Shown: positions 1 through 8,496 of the stretch, piece by piece
Numbering within the stretch: the first letter of the stretch is position 1
How the letters are laid out: each line of letters begins with the position of its first letter
Source: an uncultured Bacteroidales bacterium
GTDB taxonomy: Bacteria > Bacteroidota > Bacteroidia > Bacteroidales > UBA4417
DNA: 64,000 nucleotides
Direction of reading: 5' to 3'
Assembly: GCA_903879715.1 (NCBI GenBank)
Contig: CAIRMR010000016.1
Coordinates: forward strand, 20,595 to 84,594
The notes under the pieces: generated by a model
What the model was told of the DNA's origin: nothing
The model's input: the letters and a program-made list of their open reading frames with translations, nothing else
Databases searched by the model: none
Position numbers and translations under genes: made by a program

Positions 1-1535
1 AGGTAAAGCTCCTTAATGGATGGTGACCTGAATCCACGTGCATAGGTTGCTCTTACAGAAGTGTTTTCAGTAGCTCCATACTTTACATTTAAAGAATAAA
101 CTAAAGGAGCTCTGTATTTGGTGTTATAAGTATAACGTGCACCGGGTTGTATGGTGATTTTCTTTATCGGATCGTATTTCATACTTACAAAACCGGCATA
201 ATCGCCAATTTGCTGTGAGCTACCATAAATGCGCTGCCCTGAACTTGTTTCCAGGTTACCATCAAAACCAGCCTGGTAGTTTAATTTCTGTTCCGGATAA
301 TTACGGTTGTACCAGGCCCTTAGCAGATAACTTCCCACAAAAGTTGTATCACCACCCGCCAGTTGTTTTTCAGGAATGGTTAGATCATTATAATATACCT
401 CCCGGTTACGGTTGTAGGAGGAATAAGCTCCTACCAGGCTGATCTGCCTTTTCGTGGAGATTGTATATGAAGATTCAACTTTTGAAGTCTGGCGTATAGT
501 ATGGTATGAGTTATCGATTGCCGTTTCGAAATATGGGGTGCGCAAATCGCCTTTATCCTGGATGGTTTCGTCGAAATACTGAATGGATAATTTTAACCTG
601 GTTTTCGTTCCGGAATACAGGTAATAAGCATCTCCGTTATACTGCAACCGTGGTTTCCATTGCATCGATCGTAAGGTATCATTGGTAGTATAACCAGCAA
701 AGAAATTCCGGGAAAGGTCGAGTGAAAAGTTGTGATTCTTTTTTCGTACCGCACTTCCTGCGTTAAAATTGTAGACTCCGACAGATTCCCAATATGCATT
801 GGCAAATGCAGAAAGTGATGAACTTTTATTTTCCTTTGTGATAATATTAACCACACCTGCAATGGCATTGCTTCCATAAATAACTGACATCGGACCTTCA
901 ATGATTTCAACATGGTCAACATTATAAAGGTTCAACTGGTTAAGATCAATATTCCCGTTTATGCGGCCAACCACAGGTACTCCGTCGACAAGGAATTTAA
1001 CATTTTCGCCGGAAAGTCCCTGGAGACTTAAACTTGTACCCAGAACTCCGCCTTGTGAAATCCGCATATTACTTTCAGAGCTCAGAAGGTCAGTGAGATT
1101 GGTAGCGGCTTTACGTTCAATTTGCCGGCTATTAATAACGTTGATTTTATAGATTGATTTATCTGCTTTCTCGGGTTGAAACTGACCTGTTATTACGACC
1201 TCACTCATATTTAAAACAGCCGGTATCAGGAATAAAGTTGTTGTAATACCAGGTTGAATAGTATCAACCAAGGTCTCATAGCCAACAAACGAGATAGTTA
1301 TTTTAGCCACTTCCTTTAATTCATTGGGAACAGTACCCTTCATATCAGAAACATATTGTTTTTTAGCTGCCGTCTTTAACCCTTCGACGGTGACACTTGC
1401 GTAAGGCACTGGTTCTTTGGATTTGGCATCAATAATTTTGACGGTGGCCTGCTGACCGAAGATCTGACCTCCGAGCAGCAGCAACACCATCAACCCTGAT
1501 AATCTGGAAAACAAACTTTTCAACATTACTTTCAT
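1..1535 (-). CDS. TonB-dependent outer-membrane receptor, N-terminal part (heme-type, HmuR-like); continues beyond window
   Basis: The reading frame is open from the window edge to an ATG at 1535, giving about 511 codons of an unfinished protein. The start encodes a signal peptide (MKVMLKSLFSRLSGLMVLLL...), then a carboxypeptidase-regulatory-like domain (about residues 25-110), then a plug domain with the segment VDHVEIIEGPMSVIYGSNAI and early barrel strands. The last readable residues include ARGFRSPSIKELYL, the conserved segment of heme/cobalamin-type receptors. An in-frame ATG at 1550 is an alternative start. The receptor lies downstream of a HmuY-like gene on the same strand, so uptake of heme or a related porphyrin is the likely role, by analogy with HmuR/HmuY. 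The substrate is inferred; the TonB-receptor family is clear. Confidence 0.9.
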   Translation of the reverse strand, partial: MKVMLKSLFSRLSGLMVLLLLGGQIFGQQATVKIIDAKSKEPVPYASVTVEGLKTAAKKQYVSDMKGTVPNELKEVAKITISFVGYETLVDTIQPGITTTLFLIPAVLNMSEVVITGQFQPEKADKSIYKINVINSRQIERKAATNLTDLLSSESNMRISQGGVLGTSLSLQGLSGENVKFLVDGVPVVGRINGNIDLNQLNLYNVDHVEIIEGPMSVIYGSNAIAGVVNIITKENKSSSLSAFANAYWESVGVYNFNAGSAVRKKNHNFSLDLSRNFFAGYTTNDTLRSMQWKPRLQYNGDAYYLYSGTKTRLKLSIQYFDETIQDKGDLRTPYFETAIDNSYHTIRQTSKVESSYTISTKRQISLVGAYSSYNRNREVYYNDLTIPEKQLAGGDTTFVGSYLLRAWYNRNYPEQKLNYQAGFDGNLETSSGQRIYGSSQQIGDYAGFVSMKYDPIKKITIQPGARYTYNTKYRAPLVYSLNVKYGATENTSVRATYARGFRSPSIKELY

Positions 1536-1550
1536 TCTATTATTACGCAT

Positions 1551-1802
1551 TAGTAAACACCTATGTTGTTTGAGAAATTAATGCGGTAAACAGCCGGCCT
1601 TAGAAAATCTTTTGGCTGGCAGCTTTACCATTAGCCCTACTAATCTATTAAACAAAACATCCAACATTGAGTATTTACATATCTTGAGATGAGCGGATTT
1701 GCTATTGGGTATAAAGTTTTTAATGTCAAACCACCAACCGGAGATATTCATTCCGGCCGGCCGTATTTCCATCAATACTATACATAAACAAAACCCTCAA
1801 CA
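1551..1802. other. Intergenic region with degenerate copies of the receptor gene's 5' end
   Basis: No convincing gene is present. The segment around 1616-1670 aligns without gaps to the first codons of the receptor gene (1474-1530), with roughly two thirds of bases identical, including shared AACAAA and CAACATT blocks. A third shorter echo lies at about 1786-1804 next to the hmuY-like stop codon. This looks like old local duplication of the gene start rather than a small gene. Confidence 0.4.
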
Positions 1803-3077
1803 TTAATTATTTACTACTACTTTACGGGCAATAACATTCCCACCCGACTGAATTTTAACCATGTAGATTCCTGAAGGAAGTTCTGAAACAGGAAGCTGTA
1901 ATGAAGCAAGTTCTTCCGATTGCATATCGAACCGTTGACTTAAAACGATATGGCCTGAAATATTGATTACCGAAACCAATGCAAACGTTGCTTTCCCTGG
2001 ATTGATCACAAGATTCATTACATCCCTTACAGGATTAGGATAAACTGTAGCATTGAAACCTGATTTTACAACTTCGTTAACACCCGTGAATGAGTTCATT
2101 CCTGTTTCGAAAACAATGCGGCCTGTTGAACTTCCATCAAAATTGGTGAATACAAGTTTATAGATTTTACCTGCTCTGTCCTGAATAAAATAAGCCGTTG
2201 TATTGGTAACTGTGTATGTAAAAGTTTCATTGCTGAAAGGTTTCCAATCCCAGCCTATTGGTGAACGTGTCGAATCCATTACCTGTGCTTCGAGCATCAG
2301 GAAATCAGGTGCTACAAGCTCAAATTCCTTTACCTTAACTTTGTAATTACTGAGAACACCTGTTACCGGGTATTGCGTTCCATCGGGGTAAGTGTATACA
2401 TATTTTGTAAAAAGGATATCCCAATTTGCGGCAGGAACTGGTTCAAAATCAATTATTACATTTGTAGCGAGTGAATAACCAACAAAGTTCTTGGTAGCAT
2501 ACGGATTACAATCAAGCTGAATAGTATTCTCTCCGGTATTGTCAAGTTTTGCGAAACGAAATTCGAAAATGTTATCGGTAGAATATTTTTCCATAATCCA
2601 CAGTTTACGCAGGCTTCCGTCACGTAATTTGATGACGAACAATGAATCACCTACAACATTGTGTGTGAAGCCATTATAAATACCCCATCCATAATCCGGA
2701 TAAGCTTTTTGATTTTGGCAAAAAGCCCCTGTTTCCCAATCTGTTGTGGAATTAACCATTTTTTTCCAATTTTTAATTCCACTGGTATCAACTGTAGCCC
2801 ATCCATTAGTATCAGATTTCGGATAGGTATACAATTCAACAGCGGAGCCATCATTGGTTAGAATGCTTGCGCTCCTTCTGTTTGCACGGAAGGCTACATC
2901 CCATAAAGAACGGTTAACATTACCCATTTCCCCTGCAGACATGCTGTAGTAAACTTCATTAACGTAACCTTTACCCATTAAAACGGTGTTTGTTACAGTT
3001 GTTTGACCCTTTGCAGTAAAAATGCCTGCAAAAGTGATTGCTAGTAATGCAATAAGAGTGTAAAATTTAGTTTTCAT
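1803..3077 (-). CDS. HmuY-like heme-binding family protein with C-terminal T9SS sorting domain
   Basis: The protein is 424 residues from the ATG at 3077; an upstream TTG at 3137 would add 20 residues ahead of the signal peptide and is unlikely. It starts with a Sec signal peptide (MKTKFYTLIALLAITFAGIFTAKGQ) that lacks a lipobox cysteine. Two tryptophan segments, LWDVAFRANRR and NWDILFTKYVY, are of the type found in HmuY-family hemophores. The C-terminal 80 residues form a type A T9SS sorting domain (VYPNPVRDVMNLVI, then SGIYMVKIQ and a basic end), so the product should be exported by T9SS and anchored at or released from the cell surface. The next gene downstream is a TonB receptor, as in hmuYR loci. 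HmuY is usually a lipoprotein, so T9SS export is a variation. Heme binding itself is inferred. Confidence 0.75.
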   Translation of the reverse strand: MKTKFYTLIALLAITFAGIFTAKGQTTVTNTVLMGKGYVNEVYYSMSAGEMGNVNRSLWDVAFRANRRSASILTNDGSAVELYTYPKSDTNGWATVDTSGIKNWKKMVNSTTDWETGAFCQNQKAYPDYGWGIYNGFTHNVVGDSLFVIKLRDGSLRKLWIMEKYSTDNIFEFRFAKLDNTGENTIQLDCNPYATKNFVGYSLATNVIIDFEPVPAANWDILFTKYVYTYPDGTQYPVTGVLSNYKVKVKEFELVAPDFLMLEAQVMDSTRSPIGWDWKPFSNETFTYTVTNTTAYFIQDRAGKIYKLVFTNFDGSSTGRIVFETGMNSFTGVNEVVKSGFNATVYPNPVRDVMNLVINPGKATFALVSVINISGHIVLSQRFDMQSEELASLQLPVSELPSGIYMVKIQSGGNVIARKVVVNN

Positions 3078-3140
3078 TTTATTTTTTTTTAAATTGGGGG
3101 AAGATGGCTGCCTTAACAGCGAACCGGGAAATTTCATGAT

Positions 3141-3159
3141 TCAATAAAATATTTATTGA
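3141..3159. promoter_or_regulatory. Inverted repeat upstream of the hmuY-like gene
   Basis: A perfect 8-bp inverted repeat, TCAATAAA and TTTATTGA with a 3-nt centre, lies 64 bp upstream of the hmuY-like ATG. It could be an operator for an iron- or heme-responsive regulator. It does not match the classical Fur box, and AT-rich palindromes also occur by chance. Confidence 0.3.
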
Positions 3160-3328
3160 GAGAATAACCAATTATGACTTTCTTTAATATGAATTTGATT
3201 TTTGATTGAAATCAAGTTGAAAAATACTCATCATCTATGAGGGCATGTAATAACCTGAATAGAATTGAAAAACAGGTAGCTGACGCACAAAACCGGTTTA
3301 TGCGCAGCAAAATACTGATGATGAGAAA

Positions 3329-3700
3329 TTAAGCGGAAGGAGGACCTCTGAAAGAAAAGGCCTGGATTCCCTGCAGAAGAACAGGGGCATCTGATGGAAG
3401 GAGATAGAATGAAACTATCTCATAATAGGGAATATCTAAAATTTGTTGACCAGAAGTTGTAAAAACAAAATGCAACCCTGAATCGAAGGTCTTTGAATTA
3501 CTGTCATTTTTAACAAATGAAGCAGTATCTTCTTCTTTGTAGCGTGTAGAGGAACATGCAACAGGAATGAGCTGTTTACCCCAGATATGATGCTGATGAA
3601 AATTAACCAGGTTACCCATGTAAATCCAAACCACTGCAACAGCCCATCCTAAAAGGATAGCTTTGCGAAGTACAGATTTGGTTGATTGAAGGTAACCCAT
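3329..3700 (-). CDS. Small membrane-anchored hypothetical protein ending in RGPPSA
   Basis: A 123-residue protein with one hydrophobic segment (about residues 14-30, AILLGWAVAVVWIYMG) and a polar remainder, presumably periplasmic. The C-terminus FRGPPSA resembles the RGPP ending of small uncharacterised Bacteroidota proteins that I recall being encoded next to TonB-dependent receptors. It lies 251 bp upstream of the hmuY-like gene on the same strand and may belong to the same heme-uptake transcript. No catalytic motif is visible; function unknown. Confidence 0.6.
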   Translation of the reverse strand: MGYLQSTKSVLRKAILLGWAVAVVWIYMGNLVNFHQHHIWGKQLIPVACSSTRYKEEDTASFVKNDSNSKTFDSGLHFVFTTSGQQILDIPYYEIVSFYLLPSDAPVLLQGIQAFSFRGPPSA

Positions 3701-3990
3701 AATATATTCCTGAATTTGAGTGCAAAGTTGTATATTTTTTGAAAGGAAAAAACATTCCCCAACTTTTTTTTTCGTTAAATATCAAAAAAAAACTCAATAA
3801 GTGACATATATCAATCTATTTGCATCTTAATACTTGTTTTGATATTGACCCAATACCCCCAGGTGAATAAATACTGATACAACTGAAGATGTGGTTTAGA
3901 TAAGCGCATTAATTAATCACCCTATTATTCAGATAGTTATAAAACAATTAACTAAATGCCTGACCCGTATCCCTGATTTTACAGTATTCG
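3701..3990. other. AT-rich upstream region of the heme-uptake locus
   Basis: No gene is seen here. On the minus strand a near-consensus promoter box, CAACTTTG (one mismatch to TAnnTTTG), lies about 20 bp upstream of the 3700 start codon. Homopolymer A/T runs make up much of the rest. Confidence 0.4.
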
Positions 3991-3992
3991 GA

Positions 3993-4037
3993 TAAAAAAA
4001 AAGCCATCAGTTGATTTTTACTAATCAATTGATGGCT
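3993..4037 (-). terminator. Intrinsic terminator downstream of flavodoxin
   Basis: Arms 4002-4016 and 4023-4037 form a 15-bp stem (one G-U pair) with a 6-nt loop. On the minus strand the stem is followed by a run of U residues (template A run 3994-4001). It lies 40 bp after the flavodoxin stop codon and separates that gene from the heme locus. Confidence 0.85.
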
Positions 4038-4076
4038 AATATGCATTAAAATCTGACTAAATCAATTTAAGCAGGA

Positions 4077-4583
4077 CTAAATATTGGCTTCCGCCCTGAT
4101 TTGTTTTACCCAATCGCTAATTCGTTTGTCAGTAAACTCTTTCTGTGTATCATCATCAATGGCAAGACCGACAAATTTACCTTCTTTTTCGGCTGTTGAA
4201 TAATAGAAATTATATCCCCGGGTTGATGTATAACCAATAACGTTTTCTTTATGCGGTAAACGGCAGAATATAGTCCCCATCCCATCAACAAAGCTTTCGG
4301 GATAAATTTTCTGATCCCCCAGGCCAAATAAAGCAACTTTCTTGTCGGCCAGGTCCGATTCAACCAATTTGTCGATAAACCGTTCCCAATCCGAATGCAT
4401 CTCACCAATTCCCCAGGCCGCTGTTCCTAAAATCAGGAAATCATATTTCTCCACATCCTGTCTGGCGGCACTGGACACATTGTGCACCGTAGCCTGATCA
4501 CCAAACAGCTCCTGAATTTTGCGGGCTACCTTTGCTGTGCTCCCGTTATCTTTACCACCAAAAAAAATTCCTATCTGCGACAT
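4077..4583 (-). CDS. fldA: Flavodoxin (long-chain type)
   Basis: A 168-residue FMN-binding electron carrier, the usual length of long-chain flavodoxins, acting in the cytoplasm. The N-terminal strand and phosphate loop read IGIFFGGKDNGSTAKVA, a variant of the standard TxTGNT loop in which NGST supplies the hydroxyl groups. The segments LILGTAAWGIGEMHSDWERF and ALFGLGDQ(K) correspond to the two isoalloxazine-contacting loops. Bacteroidota commonly use it as a low-potential carrier when ferredoxin is limiting. It is a single-gene unit with its own terminator; a TAGATTTG -7 box lies at 4620-4627. Its position beside a heme locus suits an iron-responsive gene, which is inference. Confidence 0.93.
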   Translation of the reverse strand: MSQIGIFFGGKDNGSTAKVARKIQELFGDQATVHNVSSAARQDVEKYDFLILGTAAWGIGEMHSDWERFIDKLVESDLADKKVALFGLGDQKIYPESFVDGMGTIFCRLPHKENVIGYTSTRGYNFYYSTAEKEGKFVGLAIDDDTQKEFTDKRISDWVKQIRAEANI

Positions 4584-4619
4584 ATTCTGTATTTATTTCT
4601 TAATTTTTTATACAATATG

Positions 4620-4627
4620 CAAATCTA
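4620..4627 (-). promoter_or_regulatory. Putative -7 box for flavodoxin
   Basis: TAGATTTG on the minus strand matches the Bacteroidota TAnnTTTG consensus and lies 36 bp upstream of the flavodoxin ATG. A TTG at -33 is not present at the expected spacing, so support is partial. Confidence 0.35.
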
Positions 4628-4652
4628 ACGAAAATCAAACTTACGTGATAAT

Positions 4653-4682
4653 TTGCTGCTATATATTTTCTGACTAATTTTG
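4653..4682 (+). promoter_or_regulatory. Bacteroidota promoter for the NarL-type two-component operon
   Basis: TTG at 4653-4655, a 19-nt spacer and TAATTTTG at 4675-4682 match the Bacteroidota primary-sigma consensus exactly. Transcription should start near 4689, giving a leader of about 30 nt before the kinase ATG. Confidence 0.65.
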
Positions 4683-4719
4683 AGGCTTCAGCTAAATGCC
4701 CTGAAATGAAATCCGATTT

Positions 4720-5682
4720 ATGAAACAGCTTTACTTCAATTTTGTTTTACCTCCTTTATTAATTTCCCTGTTACTCTGGAGTGTTATTGTTTGGGAAACG
4801 GGCGTAAGTATAAGCAGCGCTGTGGTGTTCGTGCTTGTAACAGCTCTTGTCTTACTAAATATGAGAACTGTAAATCAAATAAAAAATTTACGGAATAACC
4901 TTCTGAATATTGAAAACGGATCATTAATTAAAATTGACACCAGAGGAAAAGGAGTTTTTGCTGAACTGAATCAAACTCTCAGCAATATTTTTCAGCGGAT
5001 CAGGAAACAGGAAGATGAATTGCAACGCGAAAAGCTTCGCAGGCTCCGTTCTGTAATTGATGGGCAGGACCAGGAACGCAACCGCCTGTCTCGTGAATTG
5101 CATGATGGTATTGGTCAATCGCTTATTGCCGTTAAGCTGCAGCTCGAAAATGCTGAAACGCAGAATTATTCGATGATGAGGGCCGGAATTGACTCCGCCA
5201 AAAACATGATTGACATCACGATTGAAGAAGTGCGAAGAGTTTGCAATGCACTATTACCGGCAGCCCTGAACGAGTTCGGAATTGTTTCGACTTTGAGAGC
5301 GCTTAGCTCCGAACTGGGGTCTTTGGCTGGGTTTAAAGCTGTTTTTGAAAATGAAGGTTCACTGGACAGAATGTCTAAAAAGTCGCAGATCTATATTTAC
5401 CGTATTGCACAGGAAGCACTGAACAACATCACAAAACACGCAAGAGCCACTCAGGTATTGCTAAAACTCAGCCGGATAAATAATATAGTTACTTTAGAAG
5501 TATCTGACAACGGAAAAGGTTTTATATTTGACCCGGTTTGTTTTGCCCAGCGAAATGGTTTGCAGAATATGCGCGAAAGAACGAATTTGCTGGACGGCGA
5601 ATTCGTAGTGAACAGTCTGCCAAGTAATGGCACAACAATAAAGGTTTCAATACCTTACGACATTGAAAATGGAAAAGATTAA
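4720..5682 (+). CDS. NarL-family sensor histidine kinase (HisKA_3 type)
   Basis: A 320-residue membrane kinase. Two transmembrane helices (about 8-24 and 31-48) are followed by a HAMP-like linker (50-105), a HisKA_3 dimerisation domain with phospho-acceptor His128 in RELHDGIGQS, and a C-terminal HATPase domain (NITKHARAT N-box, DNGKGF G1 box, RNGLQNMRER). There is almost no periplasmic loop, so the input is probably intramembrane or cytoplasmic. It overlaps the response regulator by 14 bp, so the two form a translationally coupled pair. The signal is unknown. Confidence 0.93.
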   Translation: MKQLYFNFVLPPLLISLLLWSVIVWETGVSISSAVVFVLVTALVLLNMRTVNQIKNLRNNLLNIENGSLIKIDTRGKGVFAELNQTLSNIFQRIRKQEDELQREKLRRLRSVIDGQDQERNRLSRELHDGIGQSLIAVKLQLENAETQNYSMMRAGIDSAKNMIDITIEEVRRVCNALLPAALNEFGIVSTLRALSSELGSLAGFKAVFENEGSLDRMSKKSQIYIYRIAQEALNNITKHARATQVLLKLSRINNIVTLEVSDNGKGFIFDPVCFAQRNGLQNMRERTNLLDGEFVVNSLPSNGTTIKVSIPYDIENGKD

Positions 5683-6328
5683 ATTGATTTTGGTGGATGA
5701 CCATCAACTGGTACGAACAGGAATTGCCAATTTACTGGCAGGAGAAACGGGTTTCGAAATAATAGGTGAAGCTGCCGATGCGAAGGATTTATTTGAATTA
5801 CTCAGGAAATCGCAACCCGACATTACCGTGCTTGACATTGCATTACCAGGAATGTCGGGCATAGAAATTACAAAGAAGCTTCACAACGATTATCCTGGGA
5901 TCCGCATCCTGATTCTTTCGATGCACACTTCCGAAGAATTTATTTTTAACGCAATTAATTCCGGGGCAAGAGGATATTTGCCTAAAAACACTTCACGGAA
6001 AGAGTTAATAGAAGCGATTTATGCTATTCATCGGGGGGAAGAGTTTTTTGCCGAAAGCATTTCGAATGTAATTCTGAAGAGTTATATCAAAAAGGCAAAA
6101 TCTGACTCACAGGAAGACGAAAACAATGAAAATCTGCTGTCAAAACGTGAGATAGAAGTCCTGAAGCTTTTTGCCGAAGGCATGACTAACCAGGAGATTG
6201 CCGATAAACTATTTATCAGTATCCGTACGGTTGAGTCACATAAAAATCATATTATGGCCAGGCTTGAGCTTAAAACAACCGTTGACCTGGTAAAATTCGC
6301 CATCAGGAATAATATAGTTTTGCTATAA
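5669..6328 (+). CDS. NarL/FixJ-family response regulator
   Basis: A 219-residue regulator from the ATG at 5669; a TTG at 5663 is a less likely start. The receiver domain (1-120) has acidic residues DD at 10-11, phospho-acceptor Asp56 in VLDIALPG, and a conserved Lys in YLPKNTS. The LuxR-type helix-turn-helix (about 150-215) contains LSKREIEVLKLFAEGMTNQEIA. It is the only DNA-binding response regulator in the window and is the cognate partner of the kinase it overlaps. Its last codons lie in the first copy of an exact 31-bp tandem duplication, and the stop codon falls within that copy. Confidence 0.95.
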   Translation: MEKIKLILVDDHQLVRTGIANLLAGETGFEIIGEAADAKDLFELLRKSQPDITVLDIALPGMSGIEITKKLHNDYPGIRILILSMHTSEEFIFNAINSGARGYLPKNTSRKELIEAIYAIHRGEEFFAESISNVILKSYIKKAKSDSQEDENNENLLSKREIEVLKLFAEGMTNQEIADKLFISIRTVESHKNHIMARLELKTTVDLVKFAIRNNIVLL

Positions 6329-6360
6329 AGCCATCAGGAATAATATAGTTTTGCTATAAA
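6299..6360 (+). repeat. Exact 31-bp tandem duplication spanning the response-regulator stop codon
   Basis: Positions 6299-6329 and 6330-6360 are identical over 31 bp. The first copy encodes the last nine residues and stop codon of the response regulator; the second is non-coding. Perfect identity suggests a recent slippage event that did not alter the protein. Confidence 0.95.
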
Positions 6361-6442
6361 ACAGACATCTTGATAAATGAAAGAATGTCAGATGTGGAAT
6401 CATAATGCACTAACCTTATTCGCGAATCTAACCTCAAACAAA

Positions 6443-6952
6443 ATGAAAAACCTGTTATTTCTTGCTCTTATACTCCTTCCGGCTATGACCTTCGCCCAAA
6501 TGAATCAAAAGGCTCTGGATGAGAAGAAAGGGAATGAAATGCTTATCGGGTATTGCAACCGCGATGGATTTGCAAGCGTGAACAGTAATTTTGATTCGGC
6601 CTTCAAGGCTGAATACCAGATTTACAAAGCGGATGAAGTTACCATGAAACAGCTTACAGGAAAGTTGAATGACATTGAAGTGACTTTAGTAATGGCAAGC
6701 TGGTGCGGCGACAGCAAGGAATGGGTTCCAAGGTTTTATAAAATTATGGATAACCTGGACTTCCCTTACAAAAACCTTACCCTGATCTGCGTTGACCGAT
6801 CAAAAAAAGCGCCTGGAACCAATGTAGATGCTTTGAAAATAGAACTGGTACCAACCTTTATTTTTTATCGCAATAAAACTGAACTTGGTCGTATTGTTGA
6901 GGTGCCGGCGGATTTGATGGAGAAAGAAATTCTGAATGTTTTATCAAAATAG
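6443..6952 (+). CDS. Exported thioredoxin-like protein with single-cysteine WCGDS motif
   Basis: A 169-residue protein from the ATG at 6443, chosen because it begins a signal peptide (MKNLLFLALILLPAMTFAQ); an upstream ATG at 6377 would bury that signal. The thioredoxin-fold core contains VMASWCGDSKEWVPRFYKI and VELVP-type cis-Pro region (IELVPTFIFYRN). The usual CxxC is CGDS, so only one active-site cysteine is present and classic disulfide exchange is not expected. Bacteroidota encode many such proteins of uncertain role. It lies 114 bp after the response regulator. Confidence 0.8.
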   Translation: MKNLLFLALILLPAMTFAQMNQKALDEKKGNEMLIGYCNRDGFASVNSNFDSAFKAEYQIYKADEVTMKQLTGKLNDIEVTLVMASWCGDSKEWVPRFYKIMDNLDFPYKNLTLICVDRSKKAPGTNVDALKIELVPTFIFYRNKTELGRIVEVPADLMEKEILNVLSK

Positions 6953-7026
6953 ACTTTATTGAAACAGAACTTTTATTAAATTTAAAGTTTATTTCGGACA
7001 TTTTAAACACTTTAATACTATGAAGT

Positions 7027-8379
7027 ATGAGACTTTTATATTTTTTCGTTTTAGTTTTTTTGATTTCTTCTTGTACAAAAGAGAAAACGCAGGATACCCC
7101 CAAAACGCCCAAACCCGAATTTAAAGTAGAGATCGTATCAGGCAATCAACAAAATGGCTTTATAAATCAGGAACTGGCTAATCCAATAACAATTAAAGTT
7201 ACCAGTCCGGAAGGTACTTTATATAACAGGGCCAGCATAGCATTAATTACAACTGATGGAAATTTGATTTCCCGAAATGGGTTTTACCCTTCGGGCACTT
7301 ACCTGGTTTATTGGATGTTAGGCTGCAAAGAAGGTATTCAGAATGCGGCTGTCATTGTATCTGATTCGGCTGAAAAACCGATTGATACGATTCAAATATC
7401 AGCACTTGTTGCCAGGGATAATCCATGGAACAGGGTATGCGGATTGCCGGTAAAAGTGGAAGAGTTAAAGTTCAATCTCTCGCATGTCCTCAAATTTATT
7501 GAACATCCCGGTGGCATCTTTTATACCTTACTAATCTCATACTCTGACTATTTAATTTATTCGTCAGCAGATAATGGAGAAACATGGACTGAAACATCTA
7601 ATTGCACTGCCTATATGCACGTGCATGATCTTACGGTGGATGCAAATGGAAATTTCTTCCTGTCAACCGACAAAGGATTATTTAAATCTTCCGATTGTAA
7701 AAGCTGGAAAAAAGTAATAGATGGCATGATGGACAAATGCTTTAGTATTGATAATCAAACACTTTTCGCATGTGAATTCTTATTCAAAACTATTTATCGT
7801 TCGGATGATAAAGGTGAGACATGGAACAAAACTTCCATTTCTCATATCAATGAATCCAATGCACGGTGGTATTCGGAAGGTATCCGCCAAATAAAAAGGA
7901 TTGACAACAACAAAATACTTTTGCTCGACGACAACAAAGATTTATTACTTTCGAAAGATAATGGCACAACCTGGGAACTGTTTACCAATACCAACCAGTT
8001 TTTTCATAAAACAGGATTTATTTTGAAGGACAACGCCCTGTACCTGGTTGATATAACAGGTGGTGAATCGATTCCGAAGGTATATAAATCGGACATTACA
8101 AATGTATCGTGGTCGTTGTTTTGCACACTGAACCACGCCCCCCATAATTTGGATGATTTAAATAAAATATCAAGTACTATTGACTACCTTTATTTCTTGA
8201 CCTCCAGTGGTCTTTATAAGGTAAATCAAAATGGCGACACGTTAAATATTACAAATAATATCTGGAGTAAAATGGTTAATATCAACAACTTCCTTGTTTC
8301 AAAACAAGGGACTTTTCTTGTAGGATCCGACTATTCCGATGGCAAAAGCATATTCAGAAGCAAACTTAGCCAGCCTTGA
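7027..8379 (+). CDS. Lipoprotein with BNR/sortilin-like beta-propeller repeats
   Basis: A 450-residue protein with a lipoprotein signal (MRLLYFFVLVFLISSC, lipidated Cys16). Residues 30-140 resemble an Ig-like domain. The rest contains repeated Asp-box/BNR-like turns such as SSADNGETWTET, SSDCKSWKKV, RSDDKGETWNKT, and LSKDNGTTWELF, which close the blades of a propeller. Such proteins are surface or periplasmic; binding to glycans or proteins is possible. No catalytic residues are recognisable, and the function is unknown. Confidence 0.75.
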   Translation: MRLLYFFVLVFLISSCTKEKTQDTPKTPKPEFKVEIVSGNQQNGFINQELANPITIKVTSPEGTLYNRASIALITTDGNLISRNGFYPSGTYLVYWMLGCKEGIQNAAVIVSDSAEKPIDTIQISALVARDNPWNRVCGLPVKVEELKFNLSHVLKFIEHPGGIFYTLLISYSDYLIYSSADNGETWTETSNCTAYMHVHDLTVDANGNFFLSTDKGLFKSSDCKSWKKVIDGMMDKCFSIDNQTLFACEFLFKTIYRSDDKGETWNKTSISHINESNARWYSEGIRQIKRIDNNKILLLDDNKDLLLSKDNGTTWELFTNTNQFFHKTGFILKDNALYLVDITGGESIPKVYKSDITNVSWSLFCTLNHAPHNLDDLNKISSTIDYLYFLTSSGLYKVNQNGDTLNITNNIWSKMVNINNFLVSKQGTFLVGSDYSDGKSIFRSKLSQP

Positions 8380-8496
8380 TATTCACTTATGCCCTTACTG
8401 ATACCAATCAACAGCCTGCTTCCATGAAACCGACAACCGGAAAATACCAAACCGGAATCCAACAAATCTGAAACAATAACCTTCGAACGGAAATAA

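Noticed and set aside
1578..1775. 65-codon minus-strand frame between the receptor and hmuY-like genes
   Set aside because: Its partial resemblance to the receptor N-terminus is explained by a degenerate DNA duplication; it lacks a complete signal peptide or domain.
3141..3159. Classical Fur box upstream of the hmuY-like gene
   Set aside because: The palindrome is AT-rich but does not fit the GATAATGATAATCATTATC pattern; kept only as a possible operator.
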